Shown: positions 53,369 through 60,098 of the stretch, piece by piece | Layout of the letters: each line of letters begins with the position of its first letter | Position numbering within the stretch: position 1 is the stretch's first letter | Assembly: GCA_035633215.1 (NCBI GenBank) | Contig: DASQFI010000016.1 | Location: forward strand, 1 to 64,000 | Origin: DASQFI01 sp035633215 | GTDB lineage: Bacteria > Acidobacteriota > Vicinamibacteria > Vicinamibacterales > SCN-69-37 | Reading direction: 5' to 3' | Length of the DNA: 64,000 nucleotides | Notes under the pieces: generated by a model | Told to the model about the DNA's origin: nothing | Seen by the model: the letters and a program-made list of their open reading frames with translations, nothing else | The model's database searches: none | Translations under genes and position numbers: made by a program

Positions 53369-53391
53369 TGCGAGCTTGAAATTCGGAGGAG

Positions 53392-53419
53392 TTGACCCCT
53401 CCCTCGACAGGACTAATCT
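53392..53419 (+). promoter_or_regulatory. Promoter of the histidine kinase operon
   Basis: TTGACC (53392-53397), 16-bp spacer, TAATCT (53414-53419). It predicts a leader of about 75 bases before the ATG at 53502. A small dyad GGAGG...CCTCC (about 53386-53403) overlaps the -35. Confidence 0.4.
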
Positions 53420-53501
53420 GAAAAAGAACTCCCCTGGTTGCGCCGAACTTTGGCATCTGGCCCAATGCCGGGTCGACCGGTACGGCTGGAAGGGTGTGAC
53501 T

Positions 53502-55052
53502 ATGGAGAGTGCTCTCCCTCGGGGACCCAATTCCGACATGCCCCGCGTTGGCCACAACCACATGGTGCAGTTCTATGAGACTGAGTCATTTCTCTGCGAC
53601 GCGGTCGGAGACTTCCTGCACGCGGGCGCCGAGGCCAGGCAACCGCTGGTCGTGATTGCGACGCCCAGCCGCTGGTCGGGAGTCTCGACCCGCCTGCGCG
53701 CCAAGGGGGCCGACGTCGACGCCTGCCGCGAGCAGGGCCTCCTGACGGTGCTTGACGCACGCGACACGCTCTCGACCTTCATGGTCGACGACATGCCCGA
53801 CGAGCGGCGCTTTCAGGACCACGTGGGCGGCGTCATCGAACAGCAGACGCGGCTGTCGGCGAGCGGCAGCGGGCGGGCGTACGGCGAGATGGTGGACCTG
53901 CTCTGGCAGGACGGCAACCCCGACGCCGCCTTCCGGCTGGAAGAGCTCTGGAACGACCTCGCCAGCGTGCACGACCTGTCGCTGCTTTGCGCGTACGCGA
54001 TGAGCAACTTCCACAGCGAGCGCGACCAGCGGCGGTTCCTGGACATTTGCACGCAGCACGCACGGGTGAGTCCCGCCGATCCCTACGGGGGCGCGATCGA
54101 CGACGCGAGCCGGGCGCGGGAAGTGAGCTCCCTCCAGCAACGGGCGCACGCCCTCGAGATCGAGATCGAGTACCGCAAGCGGCTCGAAGCTGCGCTCCGA
54201 AAAGCGCTCGCCGAGAGCGCGCAGTTCGAGGAAGCGCTGCTCTCGCGCGAGCAGGATCTCAGGAACCTGCTGGGCGAGCGCGAGCAGCTGCTGGCGTCGG
54301 AGCGGGCGGCGCGCGCGCAGGCCGAACAGGCGAGCCGCCTCAAGGACGAGTTCCTCGCGATCATCTCGCACGAGCTGCGCACGCCGCTCCACGCGATTTT
54401 CGGCTGGGCGCACATCGGCAGCGAGCCGCGCGTCGACGAGGCGACGAAACGGCGCGCGCTCGAAGTCATTCAGCGCAACGCGCGGCTCCAGCTGCACGTC
54501 GTGGACGACCTGCTGGACATCTCGAGGATCGTCAGCGGCAAGATGAAGATCTCGACCGATATCGTGGATCTCGTCGGCGTCGTGACGGCCGCCGCCGACA
54601 GCGTGCGGCCGCTGGCGCTGACCAAACCGCTCCAGTTCGACGTGGTGCTGGCCGCTGATCAAATCGTCGTGCGCGGCGACGCGGGACGACTGCAGCAGAT
54701 CATCTGGAATCTGGTCTCCAACGCGATCAAGTTCACACCCGCCGACGGCCGAATCGTCCTCGGACTCACCGCCGACGATGCCTGTGCGAGGATCGTCGTC
54801 ACCGACACGGGCCAGGGCATCGCACCGGAGTTCCTGCCGCTCGTCTTCGATCGATTCCGGCAGGCGGACGCCAGCACGACGCGGCGGCATGGCGGACTCG
54901 GACTGGGCCTCTCCGTCGTGCGACATCTCGTCGAGGCGCACGGCGGCACCGTCACCGTGGAGAGCGGCGGCGTCGGCCGCGGCGCCACCTTTACCGTCAG
55001 TTTGCCGCTTGGCCGCAAGCGGGCCCGAGAGGTCGGCCGTGCCGCCCACTAG
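53502..55052 (+). CDS. MEDS-domain sensor histidine kinase
   Basis: A 516-residue soluble kinase. The N-terminal MEDS domain (HNHMVQFYETESFLCDAVGDF... QPLVVIATPSR, about 12-190) is found in one-carbon and other sensors. A long coiled coil follows (about 200-285), then HisKA with His290 in IISHELRTPLHAI, and HATPase_c with N box NLVSNAIKFTP, G1 VTDTGQGI and G2 GGLGLGLSVV. It has no membrane helix, so it senses a cytoplasmic cue. The stop overlaps the receiver gene by 14 bp. A GGAAGGG site precedes the ATG. Confidence 0.92.
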   Translation: MESALPRGPNSDMPRVGHNHMVQFYETESFLCDAVGDFLHAGAEARQPLVVIATPSRWSGVSTRLRAKGADVDACREQGLLTVLDARDTLSTFMVDDMPDERRFQDHVGGVIEQQTRLSASGSGRAYGEMVDLLWQDGNPDAAFRLEELWNDLASVHDLSLLCAYAMSNFHSERDQRRFLDICTQHARVSPADPYGGAIDDASRAREVSSLQQRAHALEIEIEYRKRLEAALRKALAESAQFEEALLSREQDLRNLLGEREQLLASERAARAQAEQASRLKDEFLAIISHELRTPLHAIFGWAHIGSEPRVDEATKRRALEVIQRNARLQLHVVDDLLDISRIVSGKMKISTDIVDLVGVVTAAADSVRPLALTKPLQFDVVLAADQIVVRGDAGRLQQIIWNLVSNAIKFTPADGRIVLGLTADDACARIVVTDTGQGIAPEFLPLVFDRFRQADASTTRRHGGLGLGLSVVRHLVEAHGGTVTVESGGVGRGATFTVSLPLGRKRAREVGRAAH

Positions 55053-55461
55053 TCGCGGCCTCGAAAATGTCCGGATTCTCGCGGTCGAGGACCAGGACGA
55101 CTCGCGGGATCTCCTGCAGTTCGTCCTGCAGCGGGAAGGCGCCATCGTCGAGACGGCGCGATCCGTGCCCGAAGCCAAGGCCGCGCTGGGCGCGAAACCG
55201 TTCGACGTGCTCGTCGCCGACCTCGGGCTTCCCGACGAGGACGGCTATTCCCTGATTCGGGCGATTCGCCAGACGTTCCCCTCGCCGGCGCGCGAGATCC
55301 GCGCGGTGGCGCTCACGGCGTACGCGGGCGACTACTACCGATCGAAGGCGCTCGAAGCCGGCTATGACGCGTATGTCGCGAAACCACTCGAGCCGCCCCG
55401 TCTGCTGGAAGTACTGCGTGGTTTGATTGGCCGGACGAACGGCAGTCAGCCGCACGCGTAG
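55039..55461 (+). CDS. Single-domain response regulator (CheY-like)
   Basis: A 140-residue receiver with phospho-acceptor Asp61 (VLVADLGLPDEDGY), the acidic pocket VEDQDDSRD, Thr/Ala switch VALTAYAG and Lys in VAKPLEP. There is no output domain, so it acts by protein contact or feeds a further kinase. The GTG at 55039 overlaps the kinase gene; no later Met fits the fold. It is the obvious partner of the MEDS kinase. Confidence 0.9.
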   Translation: MPPTSRGLENVRILAVEDQDDSRDLLQFVLQREGAIVETARSVPEAKAALGAKPFDVLVADLGLPDEDGYSLIRAIRQTFPSPAREIRAVALTAYAGDYYRSKALEAGYDAYVAKPLEPPRLLEVLRGLIGRTNGSQPHA

Positions 55462-55466
55462 GGTCT

Positions 55467-55520
55467 AAGACCTCGGGTTTCTTTTTCGCTTTGAACTTCC
55501 AAAAAAGAAACCCGAGGTCT
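55467..55520. terminator. AAGACCTCGGGTTTC palindrome, copy 2 (bidirectional terminator-like)
   Basis: AAGACCTCGGGTTTCTTTTT is perfectly mirrored by AAAAAGAAACCCGAGGTCTT (running two bases past the adjacent stop) around a loop of about 16 bases. The arms carry T and A runs, so both transcripts would end in a U-rich hairpin. It fills the gap between the receiver stop (55461) and the convergent PQQ-protein stop (55521). Copy 1 lies inside the methyltransferase gene at 7265. Confidence 0.75.
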
Positions 55521-56750
55521 TTACTTCGCCGTCAGCCGACTCACACCCGCCGCATCACGAATCAACAGATCGCGTCCGACGAAGACGGGCATCGCCCAGA
55601 TCTCGTTCACGCCGAGATCGTACTTCTTGTCGACCGTGTACGCCGCGCCTCTCCGCGCCACGACGAGGTCCGCGCCGTTCGTGAGGAACAGCACGTGCCT
55701 GGGTGTCAGGAGCACCGACGCGAAGTCGCCTTCTCGGCCTTCCGTCGCCCATTTCACGGCGCCGGTCTGCTCATCGAGCGCGACGAAGTGGCCCTTCTTC
55801 TTGTCCGACATCCCGTAGATCAGTCCATCGGCCGCGACGGGCGAGCTCATGTACATCGAGGCCTCGGGCTTTTTCCACGTTTGCCTGGCCTGCCACGCGC
55901 CGCCGGTCTGCACGAGCGTGTACGCCTGCGTGCCCTGGCGCGTGCCGGAGACGATGAGATGCCGGCCGGTCCAGACGGGCGTGACGATGTTCTCATGCCA
56001 TTCGTCGGGGAACGGCGCGGTCCAGAGCTCGCGCCCGGTCTGTGCGTCGATGCCGAGGATCGACTGGTTCGTCATCGTCACGAGTTGTGACGTGGTCCCC
56101 ACGGTGATGAGGACTGGCGATGCGTATCCGGGCCCAGGTCCTTTCCATTCCCACTTCGCGGTACCAGTCGCCGGATCGAGACCGAGAATCCGGCCGCCGT
56201 GGACGTCGGAGCCGACCTGGACGACGACGAGTCCGTGCGCGAGGACGGGCGACGCAGCGGTGCCGCAGAAGAGCTTCGAGAAATCGACGTGTTTGGTGTA
56301 GTTCTGCTCCCAGAGCTTCTTGCCGGTGGCCTCGTCCCACGCGGTCAGGATGCCGGTGGCGCCGAGCGTGAACACGCGGCCACCCGTCACGAGCGGCGTC
56401 GCGTTCGGGCCCTTCGCCATGCGGACCGCGTATTGGTTCTTCTGGTAGGCCGCGTTGTAGTGCTGCTGCCACACCGTCTTGCCGCTCGCGAGATCGATCG
56501 CGGTCACGATCTCGTTGGGATCCTTCCGGCTGTGGACGAAGACGCGTGTGCCGGCGACGACCGGCGACGAGTAGCCTTCCCCGATGTCGACGCGCCACGC
56601 CGAGCCAAACGCCGCGGGCCATTCAGCCGGCACCTGCGCCGCGGGCACGACGCCATCGCGATTGGGGCCGCGCCATTGCGACCAGTCGCGCGCCGGCGGG
56701 GCCTGTGCGGAGACGGACACTGCGAACAACAGCAGGACCAAGAGTCGCAT
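55521..56750 (-). CDS. Secreted PQQ-type beta-propeller protein
   Basis: A 409-residue exported protein with a signal peptide (LLVLLLFAVSVSAQ). It starts with DWSQWRGPNRDGVVP, a common opening of PQQ-like repeat proteins in Acidobacteria and Planctomycetes. Blades carry the repeat AIDLASGKTVWQQ, AWDEATGKKLWEQN, GLDPATGTAKWEWK, ALDEQTGAVKWATE. No PQQ dehydrogenase active site is seen, so a binding or scaffold role is more likely than an enzyme. A CATAAT hexamer is six bases before the ATG. Confidence 0.87.
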   Translation of the reverse strand: MRLLVLLLFAVSVSAQAPPARDWSQWRGPNRDGVVPAAQVPAEWPAAFGSAWRVDIGEGYSSPVVAGTRVFVHSRKDPNEIVTAIDLASGKTVWQQHYNAAYQKNQYAVRMAKGPNATPLVTGGRVFTLGATGILTAWDEATGKKLWEQNYTKHVDFSKLFCGTAASPVLAHGLVVVQVGSDVHGGRILGLDPATGTAKWEWKGPGPGYASPVLITVGTTSQLVTMTNQSILGIDAQTGRELWTAPFPDEWHENIVTPVWTGRHLIVSGTRQGTQAYTLVQTGGAWQARQTWKKPEASMYMSSPVAADGLIYGMSDKKKGHFVALDEQTGAVKWATEGREGDFASVLLTPRHVLFLTNGADLVVARRGAAYTVDKKYDLGVNEIWAMPVFVGRDLLIRDAAGVSRLTAK

Positions 56751-56756
56751 GGACCC

Positions 56757-56762
56757 ATTATG
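56757..56762 (-). promoter_or_regulatory. -10 hexamer of a likely leaderless gene
   Basis: On the minus strand CATAAT (one off TATAAT) lies exactly six bases before the ATG at 56750. Confidence 0.5.
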
Positions 56763-56801
56763 GCCAAGCTCGGACGCTTGGGAGTCGAATCCGTCCTCTT
56801 T

Positions 56802-56885
56802 TATCCAGTGCTCGCGGGGCCCCACCCCCGCTCGCTCGCGCTCCGGCGCTCGCGGACTCGCTATCCTCGCGCGGGCCGCGGGCGC
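56802..56885 (-). repeat. 84-bp GC-rich dispersed repeat, copy 2
   Basis: The minus strand reads GCGCCCGCGGCCCGCGCGAG to CACTGGATA and matches copy 1 (22646-22729) with about four differences. It begins at the last stop-codon base of the minus-strand gene at 56885, just as copy 1 begins six bases after a stop. Confidence 0.85.
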
Positions 56886-57274
56886 TACAAAACGCTGCGC
56901 TGCCTGACGGTGAGATAGAGCGGCGCGACGCCCATCAGCATGACGAGCGGGTATGTGAAGCGGCCGCCGCGGTTGACGAGCATGAATTCGAGATGCTCGC
57001 CGGCTTCGACATGAAACGTCACGTGCTTCCAGAACAGCGTGTTGTGCACGTCGAGGCGATGCCGGCCCGGCTGCACTTCGAGCGTGAACGCCTCGCCATA
57101 GAGCAGCGCCACTCTCGGCCCGCGATCGAGCCGGACGAACAGCTGACGAATCTGGATGTCTTTCTGATCGGTGCGCGTGACAGTGACGAGCGTGCGGAGA
57201 TCGTCGAGCAGCTGCAGTGGCGCCGCCGGCGCCAGCGTGGCGCGGCCCGCGGTTCGCGCGTGGGTAGTCGGCAT
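56885..57274 (-). CDS. Small membrane-associated protein of unknown function
   Basis: A 129-residue protein. The central part is beta-rich (IQIRQLFVRLDRGPRVALLYGEAFTLEV, HRLDVHNTLFWKHVTFHV), and a hydrophobic C-terminal helix follows (TYPLVMLMGVAPLYLTV). The pattern 'LEVQPGRHRLDVHNTL' recalls carbohydrate-binding-like or PEGA-type folds attached to a tail anchor. I do not recognise the family. The ATG at 57274 is taken; upstream in-frame sequence belongs to the octamer repeat. Its stop abuts the 84-bp repeat. Confidence 0.55.
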   Translation of the reverse strand: MPTTHARTAGRATLAPAAPLQLLDDLRTLVTVTRTDQKDIQIRQLFVRLDRGPRVALLYGEAFTLEVQPGRHRLDVHNTLFWKHVTFHVEAGEHLEFMLVNRGGRFTYPLVMLMGVAPLYLTVRQRSVL

Positions 57275-57304
57275 CGAGCGTGCGTGAAGCGGTGAGATCA
57301 GTTT

Positions 57305-57411
57305 AGGCTCAAAGGCCAAAAGGCTCAAAGCCTCAAAGGCTGAAAGACGCAAGAGGCATGGCAAGTCTTCGCCGCCCTGCCTTTGAGGCTTTGCGCCTTT
57401 GGCTCTTAGCC
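57305..57411. repeat. Inverted octamer array (AGGCTCAA family)
   Basis: The left arm has AGGCTCAA, AGGCCAAA, AGGCTCAA, AGCCTCAA, AGGCTGAA, AGACGCAA in register from 57305. The right arm (about 57378-57411) reads the complement, GCCTTTGA, GGCTTTGC, GCCTTTGG, CTCTTAGC. The same units, including AGACGCAA, occur as a single arm at 4642. It fills the gap between two minus-strand genes. Confidence 0.8.
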
Positions 57412-57412
57412 A

Positions 57413-58471
57413 TCAATAGACTCCCTCAGTGACGTTCGTCTGGAACCGCGAAAATGGCCGCACGTTGCGCACGCCGTCCCACGGGTACGTCTCGCACGGC
57501 GGCTCGCGCTCGGCTTCGTCGCGCTCGAGGAAGCGCGGCATGAAGAACTCTTTCGTGAGGGTCGTCAGCCGGACCCGGCCGGTCTCGCCGTAGCCCACGA
57601 GGCGCATCGGCTCGTCAGGATGGACGACCTCGAGCAGGGCGCGCGGCATCGGCGGGTAATAAATGATGGCGTAGTTGTCGTTGAGGTCGAACGGCTTGTG
57701 CACCGCCAGGCCCATCAACGTGTTGCCGTACGTCGGCGCGAAGAAGATGTCTTCGAGCACTTCTTCGCGGACCCAACGATGGAACTGCGGCGTCATCTCG
57801 GTGCCGCCGCAGAAGATGCCGCGGATGCCCGCTTTCTTCAGCGAGATCTTCTCGGCCAGCGCTTCGAGGAGCTTCGGCGTGATGAACATGCAGCGGATCG
57901 AGTCGTGCGCTTTGAGCAGCGTCAGCGCCTGCTCGATCACATGGCGCTTGTACGCCTCCATCTGATCCATCTGGCGCGCTTTGATGAGCTTGATGACCCA
58001 CCGCGGGTCGAGATCCACGCAGAACGAAATGCCGCCGCGATGCTGCGCGAGGTGCTCGACCGCCAGCCGCAGTCGGCGCGGGCCGGACGGACCCACCATC
58101 AGCCAGTCGCTGCCCTTGGGGAAATGCTCATCGGGCAGGGTGTCGCTGAACATCTCGTAGTCGATGCGGAAATCATTGATGTTGATGCGGGACTTCGGGA
58201 CGCCGGTCGATCCGCCCGTCTCAAACGTGTAGATCGGCTTCGTGGCATACGCCTTCGGCACCCAGCGCCGGACGGGCCCTCCGCGCAGCCACTCGTCCTG
58301 GAAAAAGCCGAAGCGATCGAGATCGCTGTAGGCACGGATCTCCTTGCGAGGATCCCAGTCGAGCTGCTTCGCGAAGTCGAGCCAGAACGGCGTGCCGGTC
58401 TCGGGGTCGAAATGCCACTGAACAATCTCGCGGACGTGCGCGTCGAGCGCGGACGAAGAGACGGCCTTCAT
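57413..58471 (-). CDS. AMP-forming ligase-like protein (LuxE/phenazine-antibiotic type)
   Basis: A 352-residue adenylating-enzyme-like protein. The phosphate-binding loop is YTFETGGSTGVPKSR (about 81-95), and later motifs are GIFCGGTEMTPQFHRW and PTYGNTLMGLA (the A5-like YGxTE region). It lacks the full C-terminal lid of acyl-CoA synthetases, as LuxE-type acyl-protein synthetases do. So it likely activates a carboxylic acid. It is divergent from an aldehyde-dehydrogenase-like gene across a palindromic element; together they recall fatty-acid reductase (acid to aldehyde), but this is inference. Confidence 0.75.
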   Translation of the reverse strand: MKAVSSSALDAHVREIVQWHFDPETGTPFWLDFAKQLDWDPRKEIRAYSDLDRFGFFQDEWLRGGPVRRWVPKAYATKPIYTFETGGSTGVPKSRININDFRIDYEMFSDTLPDEHFPKGSDWLMVGPSGPRRLRLAVEHLAQHRGGISFCVDLDPRWVIKLIKARQMDQMEAYKRHVIEQALTLLKAHDSIRCMFITPKLLEALAEKISLKKAGIRGIFCGGTEMTPQFHRWVREEVLEDIFFAPTYGNTLMGLAVHKPFDLNDNYAIIYYPPMPRALLEVVHPDEPMRLVGYGETGRVRLTTLTKEFFMPRFLERDEAEREPPCETYPWDGVRNVRPFSRFQTNVTEGVY

Positions 58472-58499
58472 TGAGGTTGAAACTCTATCGCACGTCGGC

Positions 58500-58640
58500 G
58501 TCGGTACGACAGGTACGACGGGTGCGTCGGGTCCAAGGAACGTTCTGGCGCTTGTCATTTTTCTTGTTAAAGAGGATGACAAGAATCAGGTTCGTGGAAC
58601 CCGTCGTACCTGGCGTACCTGGCGCACCTGACGTACCGAC
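58500..58640. repeat. GGTACG palindromic element, copy 2
   Basis: Left arm nonamers GGTACGACA, GGTACGACG, GGTGCGTCG then GGTCCAAGGAACGTTCTGG. The right arm's reverse complement has GGTACGTCA, GGTGCGCCA, GGTACGCCA, GGTACGACG, GGTTCCACG. The core CGCTTGTCAT...GATGACAAG flanks an A/T-rich loop. It matches copy 1 at 10889 in reverse orientation. It separates two divergent genes, and its right arm contains the -35 of the next gene. Confidence 0.85.
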
Positions 58641-58655
58641 ATTCGCTAGTACACT
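58628..58655 (+). promoter_or_regulatory. Promoter of the aldehyde-dehydrogenase-like gene
   Basis: CTGACG (58628-58633) lies 16 bp before TACACT (58650-58655), and the latter is exactly six bases before the ATG at 58662. The -35 is part of the GGTACG element, so the repeat may supply promoter function. A leaderless mRNA is predicted. Confidence 0.5.
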
Positions 58656-58661
58656 GTCGGA

Positions 58662-60092
58662 ATGCTTCATATCCCGCTCCTTCGTCGCGGCCGGCCCTAT
58701 CGAAGCCTCGACGTCGTCCGCGCGCCGCATCACGCCACCGGCAAGCCGTTCGTCGAAATCAGCCAGGCCAACGTCGGGCTGATCCGGCGCGATCTCCTGG
58801 CCCAGGATGAAATGCGGGCGGCGCTCGCGCGCCTGCCCGTCGCGCGGCTCATCGAGCTCGTCGGCGACGCCTCGGACATTTTCCTGAACGACACGTTGCC
58901 GATTGGCGACGACCGGCAACGTCCCGACGACTACGTCGAGCAGACCTCGGCCACGACCGGCATGCCGTACGTGATGGTGCGGCGGAACATGCAGCGCGTC
59001 GCGTCGGTGATGTCGAACCTCGCGGACATCCTGCGGGGACTCACGCGCGGTCTCGATCCGGCGATCCTCGACCACGGGTTTGGCGAGATGAGCGGCCAGG
59101 CGGTCAGCTTCTATCCCAAAGCGCGCGCGCTCGGCGTGGTGCTGCCGAGCAACTCGCCCGGCGTGCACGGCCTCTGGGTGCCGACGATCGCGCTCAAGAC
59201 GGCGCTGGTGCTTCGCCCGGGCGGCGCCGAGCCCTGGACGCCGTATCGCATCGTGCAGGCGCTGATCAAAGCGGGCGTCCCGCCCGACGCCTTCTCGTAC
59301 TTCCCCAGCGACCATGCCGGCGCGGGCGAGATCGTGCGCCAGTGCGGCCGGAGCATCTTTTTCGGCGACGTCGGCGCCGTCGGCTCGTTCGCCGGCGACC
59401 CGCGCGTCGAGCTGCACGGGCCCGGATACAGCAAGGTGCTTTTTGGCACGGACGAAGCCGACCGCTGGCAGCAGTCGCTCGACCTCATCGCCGGATCGGT
59501 CGCCGAGAACGGCGGCCGGTCGTGCGTCAACGCTTCGGGCGTCTGGACGCCACGCCACGGCCGAGAGATCGCTCGGGCGCTGGTCGAGCGGCTCGTTGGC
59601 ATCGAACCGCGATCCGCCGAGGATCCGCAGGCCGCGATCGCGCCCTTCGCGGACCCGGCGGTCGCGAAACGGCTGTCGGATCTGATCGATGCCGGTCTCC
59701 ACGAACCGGGTGCCGAGGACATCACGGCGCAGCTCCGAACGAGCCCGCGGCTCGTCCAGGCGCACGGCAGCACCTTTCTGCTCCCGACCGTCATCCATTG
59801 CTCGTCCTCTTCGCATCCGCTCGCCAATCGCGAGTTCCTGTTCCCGTTCGTGTCCGTCGTGGATCTGACCGACCAGGAGATGCAGGCGCTTCCCGGCGCG
59901 CTTGGGCCCACGCTCGTCGTCTCGGCGCTCACGCACGACCAATCGCTGATCGACCGGCTCCTCGACTCCGATCTCATCGGCCGTCTGAATCTCGGACCGA
60001 TCCAGACGAACGCGATCGTCTGGGACCAGCCGCACGAAGGGAATCTGTTCGAGCATCTCTACGGGCGGCGGGCGTTTCAGAAGGCGATCTAA
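58662..60092 (+). CDS. Aldehyde dehydrogenase/acyl-CoA reductase (LuxC-like) family protein
   Basis: A 476-residue protein of the aldehyde dehydrogenase superfamily. The coenzyme-binding region is LGVVLPSNSPGVHGLW (about 160-176), with VLRPGGAEPWTP, and the catalytic Cys288 is in GGRSCVNASG. The usual ALDH general-base Glu motif is not evident, a trait of acyl-CoA reductases such as LuxC. Substrate may be an acyl thioester made by a ligase. It is divergent from the ligase-like gene and 6 bp from the glycosyltransferase. Confidence 0.82.
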   Translation: MLHIPLLRRGRPYRSLDVVRAPHHATGKPFVEISQANVGLIRRDLLAQDEMRAALARLPVARLIELVGDASDIFLNDTLPIGDDRQRPDDYVEQTSATTGMPYVMVRRNMQRVASVMSNLADILRGLTRGLDPAILDHGFGEMSGQAVSFYPKARALGVVLPSNSPGVHGLWVPTIALKTALVLRPGGAEPWTPYRIVQALIKAGVPPDAFSYFPSDHAGAGEIVRQCGRSIFFGDVGAVGSFAGDPRVELHGPGYSKVLFGTDEADRWQQSLDLIAGSVAENGGRSCVNASGVWTPRHGREIARALVERLVGIEPRSAEDPQAAIAPFADPAVAKRLSDLIDAGLHEPGAEDITAQLRTSPRLVQAHGSTFLLPTVIHCSSSSHPLANREFLFPFVSVVDLTDQEMQALPGALGPTLVVSALTHDQSLIDRLLDSDLIGRLNLGPIQTNAIVWDQPHEGNLFEHLYGRRAFQKAI

Positions 60093-60098
60093 AGGCAG

